Shown: positions 38,987 through 50,936 of the stretch, in pieces | How positions within the stretch are numbered: position 1 is the stretch's first letter | How the letters are laid out: each line of letters opens with the position of its first letter | NCBI RefSeq assembly: GCF_001949145.1 | Contig: NW_019091475.1 | Location: 600,561 to 664,560 of the forward strand | Length of the DNA stretch: 64,000 bases | Origin: Acanthaster planci | Lineage: Eukaryota > Echinodermata > Asteroidea > Valvatida > Acanthasteridae | Reading direction: 5' to 3' | Translations under genes and position numbers: made by a program | Notes under the pieces: generated by a model | Seen by the model: only the letters and a program-made list of their open reading frames with translations | Database searches by the model: none | Told to the model about the DNA's origin: nothing

Positions 38987-41900
38987 ATGGCTGCTAGCTT
39001 CGTGTGCCTATTGTGTCTTATGGTCGTTGGACAAGTTAAAGGTTGGTGACTAGTGGCAGTTTTTTCTAATGTCCTGTGTTTTTGGTAGTGAGAGGAAAGA
39101 TGTGATGAAAATCAAAATCTTTTATTTGCATTTTAAAGACTACTTGTGAATTTGTACGTGGGTTTGTTCTGTCTAGACAGGGGAAACGATTCCGACGTTA
39201 GACCAAGCAAGATAGTGATGTTCCATACAAATGGCTACGTGTCTTGCTTTCTATTTTTCACAGATCTGTGAAAAATAGAAAGCGAGACACGTAGCCAGTT
39301 GTAAAGGATTGAAAGAACCAGTGATGTAGTACCTTGATGTTGAGCCTTGGCTTTAGGCTTGATTTCAGGGCCTTGACCTTAGCCTTAAGGCTTGAGAGCA
39401 AAAGCTTTGGCTTTGGCCATAGCCTAAATAGATCAATGCCTAGTAATTTTAGGGCTTTGCTCTTCAAGTCCCTCCGATTTTTTAATTTTCGAGTTAAGTT
39501 AGGTAGAAATTTTGCTTTTGTGCAAACATACATTGTACCCCTAAAGTCAACTTTGAGCTGTCTGCAAACTCTGTAGTATAGTCATGTTTTTCCACAGAGA
39601 AGGGAAACACGTGAAATTTGTTCACTTGTATTTTACAGAATGACCGTTTGATATTCCTTAAGACAAAGCCATAGTCATTTTACAGGTGTATATTATAACT
39701 GTGCTTGTGGCCAAAACGTCAAGGAGACAATTCACAAGTTGCATACATTGTATGGAATACAATGTATACAGAACATCAGCTGATCTGTGTCGGAGATTGC
39801 CGATCGCCATCTGAGTATACTGGCCCAGAAAAGGATATTTTTGCTAGTGCAATGTAGGTAAAATTATAAGTGTCTTTTCACCATGGTCCGATCTTGAGCA
39901 TATCACATGCAAAATTCATTTTACTTGTCACCACAGAGTTGTCAATTCGATCTCCGTAATAAATAATAGTTTTATCAACATGTCCCCCAAACATGCAACC
40001 CAAATGTAACAATCCTTTTCTCCCAAAGTATTGTAAATCGGAATAGGTATCAATTTAAAGCTAGCAGTATTTTGTTTCTCTACCGAAAATTTCATTTGAT
40101 GCCATGATGTAGAGATATTTTCAGTTACATAGCACAGACATCTACTCAGCTCAGTGCAGTGTCCCCATTCTGTATGCCGTTTTCAATGGTCGTAGGCCTA
40201 TGTGTTACTTATTGGAGTAAACACTAGCTGTTGTGATTGCTGCATGTCTTATAAAAGTAGTTGTCTTTTATAATCATCTCCTCAATGCATCATCGGATTT
40301 AAATGAAGTCTTGAGTTCTGAAGAGGAAACATGTTACGTTTCAACTCCATATACTAAAACAACAATTTCCCTCGTAATTCTTTGGGGAGAAAATGTCACT
40401 TTTGTGTTGCGTTTATTTTGGGGCAAAGTTGTATTACAGTGGTTGCAATATTAGCCTTGAGCTAGGGTTAAGTATTGGCTTTAGCCTAGGGCTTTAGGGT
40501 CAATGCTTGGGCCTTATCCTTCACCTTGAGGATCAAAGCCTTTGATCCAAAACGGAAAGAGTCCCTTTGTGTGTGAATGTGTGTGTGTGTGGGGGGGTAA
40601 TTCTGCTTCTAATAACATCTGTCTTTTGAGGGAAAATCAGTTTTGTTCCTCTTAGCCCTGAATAAGTCACTGTCACTTGCATTCTGACCACTTTGGATGG
40701 GGGTAGGGGATTCTGTCCCCTCCAACCGGCTGTGGATAAAAAAAACCAGGATCTCTTGGGCTTATCACTGTGGAGTGTAATTTCTGGTAGCCAACTTCCA
40801 TTACTTTTTTGTTTTTTTTGAAACGAAATGAATACTTTATGCATACAATTCTCCTCAGAATCAGGGCGTGAATCAACGCGTGCGCCTTCTCCATTGTTTA
40901 CACTACACTTCTTAATTAATAATAACGTCACACTTCAGCACTTAATAGAGCCTGAAATTTGACCCTGTATGGCAGGCTTCTGGAATGTTTGAATAGCAAA
41001 AATAACGCGCAAAATTTTTAGAATTTGTAATATAGTTTTTTTTTTAAAACTATACTTTTTACAAAAGGCTATAGCATGTCAATTTATGTAAACTGAAAAT
41101 TTACTTGACTTCAAAGAGAAATATCCTGCAAAAACATTGACCTATCACTTCCAAAAATCTAAAATACACGAAGAGCAGTCAAATGTGGTGGTCTCGTGTG
41201 CACATGAACAGTTACGGAAATATACTTTATGGTAGTGTCACACCCCTAGAGTTGTCCTACCCTTAGGGGCAGACCTTTGGTAACTGAGACACGAATATAT
41301 ACACACCTGTTGCTGGAAATTTGTTTTGCCTGTACAATATTTACATTTATTTATAAAAGAACACAAAATGAGGATTATTTCTTACATTAACATTGTTATT
41401 GATTACAATTTAAATGTGATGATGAGCGCCTCAATGTCCCGCCACCATGTTGCTTCTGTTTCTTGCGGTGTAGTCGGCTTCTGTGGCCTGTGGCTGACTC
41501 GGAAAGATTCTGCGTCCCGCCGCCGCGGTCCAACCCTTCTGTCACCACCGGTCAACCGACTCCTTCCTCTCAACGTAAAAACCAGGAACTGGTCGTTTCC
41601 TGGCTTTCCGTTTCTCAGAACAGTCTAAATGTACATGTAGTTTATTCTACTTCCATAAGTAGAAGTTACTCATCTCCAGACTAACTCGACTCACGACTAA
41701 AAGTCATCCAGCACTGCCACGCCTTATTCCAAAGAACTCAAAATGTTTTGTGTACAATACCCTTCATAAATATTAATTATTCAAATTAATGCATGAGTGG
41801 CTAAATCTACCAATAACAACTCAACTGGCACTCAGCCCATCATTCTGGTAAGGATGACTGACTTCAGGAATGTTTGGGTGTGGCGGCTCAGGAAAATAAA

Positions 41901-44900
41901 ATCTTGTTTCACCATTAAATACCACGTTTATCTTTTCAACAATCAGGGCCAAAATTATACGGTATTATTAATTTAAAAGTAATTCCGATTTAATATCACT
42001 CTGTGACAGGTAGTCTTTCGGTAAAAGCCCAAACAAAAATAGAGCAAAATATCTTAAAGATTTTGTAATTTATAACGAAATAAACTTAAAGCAATGACCT
42101 GCTTTTACGAAAGATTCTAATGTCTAACCTTTGCTGACAAGAACTGCGTCAGGTCAACTCGACTGAATCTAGAACCCATCGGCTGCAGGTAGGTAAATCT
42201 TTGCAACGATGTTTTCAAGTTAAGCATGAGGAATGAAAACAAACGTGCATGAACAAGAGAGACCTAGGAACGATACTGCCGGAAGGTCGTTAATGAAATT
42301 CGTTTTTTACCCATGTTCACGTGACGTGTCCTAATTATAACTTGAGGAAGACAAAGGGAAGTTCCGACATAAGTGTTTCCTGAGGTGGTTTCAGTTAGAA
42401 ATCATTCTTCCTGGAATTATCGAACGTGACAGGATGCCCAATATAAAATCCCCATAGGTGGACCGGGCGAGGGTTCCGGAAGCTTGCTGCATGACATTTT
42501 ACTTTCAGGCTCTGTACCACTTAATTAACGGTGCCTCATTAGCTTGCAGTTTGATTGGGTGCCTCTGTGCTTCCGTGTGCAGTTGGGCTGCCTGAGGCAA
42601 TACGGGCGTTTCACAGTAGCGCGCCTCCTACAGTTTGCAACACATTGGTCACTCACAGTGCGCAAAATCTGTTGACCCAATGCGCGTTTGGAAAGGGTCG
42701 ACAGATTTCGCGTGTTGTGATTTACCAACGCGTTGCAACTCTTGAAGGTGCGCTATTGTGAATCGCCCATATTAGGCCTGTTAAGGTGTTACATTTTCAT
42801 GTCCAAATTGCAATGCAAAAAGGACATTTCCCTCCATTTTTGGATCTTCAGGGACTTCGGCCTTTGATGATTTCACGTGCATCACCAAGCCCCGCATAGA
42901 CATCAACAATGAAGACACCTACATTGCTACTTACCTACATGGCAGTAACGCATCGTTATCCTTCCGTCGGACAACGTTCACATATACAGGGTCATCATCA
43001 TACAGTTATTACGGACGGACATGGGGTCGGTTACCGCTACCTGCTAACCACTCCTTCGAAATCCCTGCACTACCCGGAGGAGATGAGGTCTCAATTCTTC
43101 GTTTGCCAGCAACCGGTGGTAGGACAAGGATAGGCTCTTTCGCCTGTGAAACCTCGTCAACTCAAGGCCTTGCCAACAACAGCATAGGAACTGTCATCAT
43201 GAGCAGATCTGGTGAATTATTTTGCACGAATCTCCGCGAATTCAGCCTTAATATCAACCATATAAAACGAAATTTTACACGAAGTGAATGACAGTCACAA
43301 GAGCAATCCCGGTTTCGAGTCTCATAAATCACAATGTGTATTTCATAATAATTATTTTGTGATCAAGGAACACAGATAAAAAAAAACTACATTCATTTTT
43401 TTTTTACAGCTGACTTCCTCCCTACCCTTATGAGCCAGACGATTAACTTTGGTGAAAGTGTAAATGTGAGTGTCATGGCAACAGACCCAAGCCGCACGAT
43501 CACCCGCTGGAGAAAGGACGGCAGTGGAGTATGGTACCGTTCAAATGACAGATTACACTTAGAAATCATGAATGCCAGTCTGTTTGACAGTGGTGTCTAC
43601 GAGGTCCATTTTGCCGGGGAACGTATGCTTGGCAACCAGGCTCTCATGCGATTAATTGTTAGGGGTAAACAACATTATACTGTTTAGCAATCTGAGACAA
43701 CTGAAAACTTATTGCCGACGTTTTTCGTTATTTTGTGCATCGTTTGGGGATATTTCAACTGTTTGTTTTTCCTCACAGCATGTGTGAAAAACAAATGGAA
43801 CGCACCTTCATGTGACAGTGACTGTCCGGCCTGCTTCAACGGCGGTGTTTGCGACGATATGACTGGTGGTTGTATTTGCCCGCCAGGATTTGGGGGCCGT
43901 TTCTGCGAAATATGTGAGGAGTCCCTTTTTTAAACAAAGAAACGATGGGGCTGGGGCAGAATTTTTTTCCTGGGTAGGTTTGGGGTAATTACAATAAAAT
44001 GAGCATATCTTAGCCTTTTTTCGTGCGTTTTTTTATCCAGGAAGTTTGGGGCAATTATCATTAATAGGATACTAGAACTTTTAAGTATAAGACACAACAA
44101 AATTGCCTTTTTGTCGTTTGCATGGTAGCTCTGTTATAACCAACAAGTCTATATATAGAATTTTTTTGGCGGGGAATTGGTTGGTTGGAGGATGTTTTTA
44201 TAATGGGATAGTAAAGCCCGACATTTACCTTCGCACTTAAATTTCTAAGTGTCCACTGACCTGATCGAGTAAGGCTTGCAGTTAACCACGCCCGTAGGCC
44301 TACATGATAATTACCCCTAACCTTCCTAGCAAAAATGAGGGGAATGTACTCCTGAGTAACTCAGTTTTAAAGAAAAAAAAAGTAAAGGTGCGAACAGATT
44401 GTTGTATTTCACAATTTTGATTTTGCAGCTATTCCCATTTGCTCCTTTTCAGTGCTAGGACCAAACCGATTTGGGCAAAACGGAAGCTTTCTCTGTGACA
44501 CCCCGGAGCTAGGAGGCGGGCCCACATGTGCAGGGATGCTGTTTTGTTTACCGGATCCTTATGGCTGCTCATGTGCTGCGGGGTACCAGGGAATCGACTG
44601 CATTGAATGTATAGTCAATTGATTTTATGAATCCTTCGCAGCGGGCAACTGCATATTTGCGCACTCTAAAACGCAAAGCCAAGCAGCATGTACACTAACA
44701 TGATCTCACAAAGGTTTGGTCCCCATAGACTGCGCGTGCACTAAGTTTATGGATTCGCGCATTAAAAATAGTGACATATGGTCGTTGGCATGAAAAATTA
44801 TTCTAGCAGACGACGCAAATCGGTGGTGACCCATGTGAGAGATTGTATTGCCATTTCCGTAAAGACCTCTTGTGTGGATAAATTGTCAAGAATCTATCAA

Positions 44901-47900
44901 ATGGTGATATTTAATACCTTTTCTGTACGAAAGATCCCCGGAAAAGAATTAAGGAAGTAGAAAATGTAAATTTTACAACAAGGGGTAATTATGAAAAAAC
45001 ATTTTTACCTAACTTTGTATCTAATTTTCACAATTTTACCGGGTTTACCTTCGAATAAACTTGAAGACTAAAACTCTTATGATGAAAAAAGTTTATTACT
45101 TCTAGGAAGAAAACGTTTTCTTTGAAATTTACTTCGTTCTTCATTGGAACTCATTTTCGTCATTTTCACCTCACTAAGTCTCAGTGTAAGGTTCCTCGAA
45201 GTGTGAATCAGGTGTGACGTGGTCTTTATAGTATCGTTATTGATGAGCTTTTGGGTGTCAGGGTATAAGCTCTTAAGTACCGAATCTGGTGCACTCCCAA
45301 CGATTTCGTTTAGCATAAAGCACCACTCACTCATGTATAAAAGGCAAACGTAAAAGGCAAACTTGTCACACTCACGTTTTCCTATAAAAAGCAATTCTGT
45401 TCATCAAAAGGATCCTGATCGAAATCTAGTATTCTCTGTTGACTTTGTAGCATGCGGTGATGGTTTCTACGGGGCGAACTGCGCTCAAATTTGTCGGTGC
45501 GATGACGGGGCTCCATGTAATAAAACAACAGGCGAATGTTCCGGAGACTGCGCACCAGGATTCACAGGCATCAACTGCCAAGGTGATCGCCATTGTGGAT
45601 TTTCGTAACTAGTCGAAAACATCACCTTTACGTTTTTATTTAGAAAAAACAATGAAGAAAATGCTTTCATTACTGCATGTTTCATTATCTCATTTATTAC
45701 CGTCTTGTTTTTGTATTCCCTTTTTGTCCATTGTACTTTTGTTATTATCCATGAACTTGTCAACTGTTCAACTTTCTCTTCCTCTGTATTTGTGTTTTAC
45801 AGAGCCATGTTCTTCCTCGTCACACGCATTTCCAGGTAAATTATTGTATTTTTTGCTAAATACACAAAAACTATTCGATAGCTAGGAATCATTTTCCAAA
45901 GCAACGAGCACGCTCAGAGTAGTGTGAATTAGGCTGAATGCTATCATTTTATGGTTTGACCTTCCTCAAAAGGAAAATTACTCCTAATGGATCTATATTG
46001 CAGAGGCACACTCGAATCAACTTCAGTTGACTGTTGCATGTTGTTGAAGGCAAGGCACTAAGATGCCAACTCAGCATTAATTTGCAAAAATACATTCACC
46101 CTCAGATAAAGTACAAGACCTCACTCTGGAATCGACGGCCAACGAGATAAGGGTGTCTTGGTCATCTGACGGGGATAACGACAAATGGTGTGGCAAAAAC
46201 ACAGCCTATCATGTTAGTTATCAGCTTCTTGACCTGGAGAAGTGCCAACCTCAGATCAACCCCGTGTTTGAGGACGCAGGAATCACTCTTGAGAAGGGTA
46301 TCGTTATACGCTCTCTACGTGCACACTCGACGTATAGAGTGTACGTGACTTCAAAATATAATACGGGAAACCAAACAACTAAAAGCAAAGACATTATAAC
46401 CGATGAGGGAGGTAGGTTTCCAATTTAATTTTATCACAAACGTTTAATTCAAACCACAAAATAACACCAGTATTTGCTATGATTTGAGCACCTGCATTGA
46501 TGCATTTATTTATTATTTTTGTCGCAGTTCCATTAGCTGGACCTAGAGTAATCTGCATGTCTTCGTCTTTTCAAATCGCTCGCGTGTCTTGGCGTCCACT
46601 TCCCTGCGGCAAGAGAAGCGGCCACATCACGGGCTACACGTACGCACTCCGAGACGCAAAAGGATCCCTAGTCGAAACAGACAACACCACGGCCGAGTCT
46701 CTTGTAGTTGAGGGTCTGACACCGGGGGTGTCATACCAATTTAGGCTGCGGGCGTTCACACGTATTGGCCCTGGACCCTGGGCGGTTGCCTACATTGAGA
46801 TTTCTGAAGGTACCGGTACTGTAGGACAAAACCAGCGTAACTGCACTAGTTTCTCCATTTTTCGGACTTTATTTCTTTTTATTGCTAATGAGACATCAAA
46901 TTGGCCCCAGTCCTCTTCAGTATTTGTAGCCAGAGAAAAATTACTTATTTTTCCTCCTGAGCCTTCGAACAGACATTATGTGAAATTTCGTGATGTGAAA
47001 TTCCATCATGATTCACATAAACGTATTTCGACACCCGCTGTTTTCCTTTCTGATTGAAAATAGCAGCCAGTTGGTCCTGTAAATCTCTTTAACTATCAAA
47101 CAACACTTACGCACTGAACTCTCAGTTCTACTTTCAGAGTCAGCAGTTGCATTATTTCATCGACTCGTCATCCTCAGGAGCATTAAGTTTAGTTTTCACC
47201 TATTTCACTCCCAAAGTTGACCAGCGAAACTCCGAATCGTCTGCCAGTAGAGCAAATTTTGTCGTACCTGCAGCCGTTGGACTCACTGTTGGCGTCCTAC
47301 TTACCGCGGCACTTGGGTCCCTTCTGGCTTTCATCAAACATAGGCGGTAACCTCACAATTTTTTCTCAGTGATATTGGACAGAAGTGTGGGTTGTAAGCC
47401 ATTGCCTTTGGAAATAGGGAATGCATATTTCAGCTCTGTCCTCTGTCCATTTTTGTAGCCGCAGAACACGAAAACGGAACACAAACAGACTAACAAGTCA
47501 ACCGTTGCCTGATAAAGGTGATGCTGCAGAAGCAATGTACGAAAACGTCCACGATGAAGGTAGGGTACCATACTGCAGGTTGGCAGACCCTATCACACAT
47601 ACACTGTGCACCTTGACCAAGATCGTACAGCGCCGCGTAGCGGCGCAAGATGGCGAACTTCACCGTGAATACACGTAAAACGTTGTAATCGCATGGGCGC
47701 CATTTGAGCAAGCGATACGCCTGCGCAATGCACATTAATGCACAGCAGCAGGCGCCGCAGCAGGCACGTGCACCTGGTGATCCTGCGCCGAAGCATCACC
47801 GTAAACTGCGCAGGCGTATCACTTGCTCAAATGGCGCAGAGTTATCCATCTTGCACCTTCGCCGCTATACGATCTTGACCACCTTTTGGCTTATCTGTTA

Positions 47901-48125
47901 ACATGTTTTGTTTTCATAGTTCTCATGAAGACCCCCTCAGCACCACCTAGCCGTGAAACATCTACCAGGGCATCGTCCATCAAGTTATCCATATCCACGC
48001 GTGTGCCATCCACACTCCATGCAACACCACCTCGGGGTAACCAAACTAAAGCACCGAAACAGCGACAAACTGTAGGCCCAATCGGTAAAGACGGTGCCTA
48101 CTATGAAAGCAAAATCATTTCTTAG
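38987..48125 (+). CDS. TIE/TEK-like receptor without a kinase domain
   Basis: Exons 38987-39041, 42852-43211, 43410-43664, 43779-43913, 44429-44608, 45451-45582, 45803-45835, 46106-46411, 46528-46809, 47178-47346, 47459-47559 and 47920-48125 join to 737 residues. Order: signal peptide (1-18), a distant Ig-like domain (about 20-138), a TIE-specific Ig domain starting ADFLPTLM and ending RLIVR (about 139-223), three EGF modules ([32 protein letters not shown]; to about 372), two fibronectin III domains (about 384-579), one membrane helix (about 607-631), and a basic, then Ser/Thr/Pro-rich tail with Y663-E-N-V and Y730-Y731, ending KIIS. The ectodomain follows TIE2 in order and motif; the third FN III and the kinase are absent. 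In-frame ATGs at 38915 and 38921 would precede the hydrophobic signal. The acceptors at 44429 and 47178 are uncertain. Confidence 0.88.
39227..39302. repeat. Near-perfect loopless palindrome in TIE-like intron 1
   Basis: 39233-39296 is a 64-nt palindrome centred on CACAGATCTGTG, with one non-complementary pair that is a G:U wobble in RNA. Partial complementarity continues to 39227 and 39302. There is no loop, so it is unlike a microRNA precursor. Confidence 0.92.
39343..40550. repeat. Degenerate CCTTGGCTTTAG-type repeats flanking an intronic block
   Basis: GGCTTTAGGCTT/GCCTTGACC-type units fill about 39343-39435 and recur at about 40449-40550 in the same intron. The similar ends about 1.1 kb apart suggest one element with simple-repeat termini, or two independent low-complexity tracts. 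Confidence 0.5.
42602..42770. mobile_element. Short foldback element 81 bp upstream of TIE-like exon 2
   Basis: Arms 42602-42680 and 42692-42770 are inverted copies of about 79 bp with a loop of about 11 nt. Ends are GGGCGTTTCAC and GTGAATCGCCC; inner parts AAATCTGTTGACCC and GGGTCGACAGATTT. The RNA would form one long hairpin. No coding capacity. Confidence 0.85.
47611..47884. mobile_element. Foldback element in last intron of the TIE-like gene
   Basis: Ends CCTTGACCAAGATCGTACAG and the inverse of GCTATACGATCTTGACCACC pair, and inner blocks GCCATTTGAGCAAGCGATAC and GTATCACTTGCTCAAATGGC pair again. The element nearly fills the 360-bp intron between the exons ending 47559 and starting 47920. 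GC content is much higher than the surrounding introns. Confidence 0.85.
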
Positions 48126-50936
48126 GGCCATGGCCTAAATTGAATCGATAGAAACACAAAAAAGAGGACTACAGGCATGTCGTACTGTATCTGAGCATTA
48201 AATGTCACCAAACAAAATAGGCTCCATTCAATAACTCTTGGGGGCGCTTTGCAGCCCATCTAACCAGAGCTGCATACACGAACGTAACGCAATGTTTACG
48301 ATAGTGCATTGTGGATGAAAGGTTGCCGACAACAGTCACAACACATACGCTTTCTATTGACAGAACATCATGTGCATCGAAATTGTTAAAATGATCCTGA
48401 AATTTGAGAATGCTTACATTTCCAAAATCGTCCGTGTTAACCGTCGTGTGCTATTGTGTGTACGTATGGTTTCAAGCACACGACGAACACCAGGGCTGCA
48501 TTTTTTCAAGCTTCCACGAGTCCGTAAGTTTGTTCTTTCTACGGTCGTGCGAAGGCATACATGACTGACGATCGCCATCTTTGAATCTACCCCACTTTTC
48601 ACCCACAATGCAATGCGATAACTAGTGCTGTAGCCTACATAATCATGTTTTACCTTTACAGGTTGTACTACACCAAATACGCGCCCATAGAAAATAGCGC
48701 CGTGTGTTGATTCTCGTGAAGAGGTTGGCCTCCGTTTTTTTTTACTGGAAATTCAAGATTATGGCCAGAAGATCACTTTTCGTTTCAATTTCATGGGGGT
48801 TGGCCACGAACATTTTTTTACTCCCCTTTGAACGAAGATTAGGCTAGCCCCGAAAAGCGGTAAAACTAAGCTCTCATTTCTGAATGTAGCCGCCCGCCTC
48901 TATCCAAAATAGGTCCACAATTAGGGGCTTTTGTGAAAGAAATACCCAGAACTTGAAACTATCAGTCCTAAATTCGGGATTTATAGAAATATTTCTATGA
49001 TGCCCCTGATTATGGTATGTCTTATTGTAAAATCACTAAATATTAATGAGCTCGCGCAAAGAAATACAACCATTTGGTGGAATGCACCCTCTATTCGCTT
49101 TTGCACGCTGCCGCCATAGTTATGCAGAGCCTCGATCTGACAGCTCTACACAATAGCCGGTTCAGCGATCCCGTGTATGTTGCTTAGTAATTTTACTTGT
49201 GTTGCCTCAGCTCTTATACCATGCGATACGACAATATTTCAAAAGCTGCGTTGACGCGATTCTGACGCAATTCTTCAAGCTGCCACTTTGAGGCTCTGCA
49301 TACGACACTGTACAATAAGTAAAAGTAAGTTGAGGAAGCATACCTGGTGTCACTTCCCGGAAACTAAATCGCTCATATTAGGGGGGGGGGCTGGATGGGG
49401 GTGGGTCACTGGCACTCTATAGCGCCTGTTGGTGGACCTGGTTGAAATCCCTAAATCTGTGAACTAGAACTTCGGATGACGTGAGTTGGGCTTGATACTT
49501 GTGTTTAGGGTTTAAGGTGGACTCCTGAAGCCAGTGTTTGTATGGTTCAGACTAGTTAATAACATCTTTGAAAGCTATAAGCATACACAGACGTGTACAT
49601 TTATGATCATTATTAATGTATAACTGAGAATGTATTCTGTTGTATAGACGGTAATTTAAACAAAGGTGTTTTTTTTTGGCACATTCAAGTATTTTTGACA
49701 TTGACCAGAAAATAAGATGGTTGGGGGGTTATAACTCGTTTTTAAATGAAAGGTTTAAGATTCCTAAGGAAACTTTGGAATACAGTGCGTTTAGTTAAAA
49801 TCACAGTTACGTGAAGGGTTCGCATCTTCAGGTGGTGCGCTGTCCTAGATTAGTAGCATATAAGGATCGTCTTCTCCGACGGTTTACCACGCTGATTAAA
49901 CAAGCAAATAATAACGAACATACATGTATAGGTGTGTTCCCAAAATAGACTAGATTGATTCATTTCCTTGTTATTTTAATCGGAAGACCGTATACTGAAA
50001 CAGTGGAGAAAGTTGAACGTATGGACTTTGTATGCCGAGATCCACTATATTTCTTCACTGGCGTCGTCCCAAAGCTGCACATGTTTATGCATTACACAGG
50101 TCACGATTATGAGTGACCATCCAGCGTGAATGGAAATTAAACAATGAAAGCTTATATCATAGGACTACAATGTAATGTTGAGTCGGAGGACGAGTACATT
50201 GCAGCGTATTATGTCAAAAAAGATAAGCTGCAGTCTCGAGTCAGACCGCCATATTAATCGTATTTTCACAGAGTCTGTACAAATGGTGACATGTCATATG
50301 CTTTTATTAAACGAAACACACAAATCTAGCAAGTTCGTCTTTCCTTAGTTAACCCATTAATTGATCGTAAGACTCATTTCTAACTTACTTGCAAAGTTCT
50401 AGGCACAGTTCTACTGTTTTCTTGTGCAGTTATTTAGAACCGGCAAAATAAAAGTTGATGAAACGTAATTTTTGTTTGAATATATTGTGTTGAAAATGTG
50501 TCTAAAATGAGCTTAAGCGTAGTTAATTTTCCCGCCTGTAATACTGCTGTCTGTTCTTTGGGTCATCCACACACCCCAACGGACTCTCCCTGGAAATGAC
50601 AAAGTTTTTCCCATGAAACAAGAAATACACAACCCTGCGTTAGACTTTCTTGTTCCTCTTTGTTGTGTGAACACAGCGCCTGCAAGATGGTGCTAATCGA
50701 AAAGACCGTTGTTTTAAACTGATGAGAAATTTCCTTGTCAGATTAAAAAACAACGAACTTGGTACAAAAATTACAGAAATGTTGTTTTCTTTTCTACTGT
50801 TTATTCATCTTGACTGAACCAGTTCCAGCTTTCTAGTCCTTGTACGAATTTACTTCCTTATACACAACGAATGAAAACACTTCTTAAGAGCGTTCGCTTA
50901 GACTAGAAAAAAGACCATTAATTAACCACAGGAACC
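48126..50936. other. Intergenic interval after the TIE-like gene
   Basis: 3' untranslated and intergenic sequence; no coding exon recognised. A small element at 49121-49302 with exact 13-bp inverted ends (TATGCAGAGCCTC and GAGGCTCTGCATA) lies within it. Confidence 0.55.
49121..49302. mobile_element. 182-bp element with 13-bp terminal inverted repeats
   Basis: TATGCAGAGCCTC at 49121-49133 and its exact reverse complement at 49290-49302 bound a short non-coding core. No clear target duplication. Confidence 0.6.
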
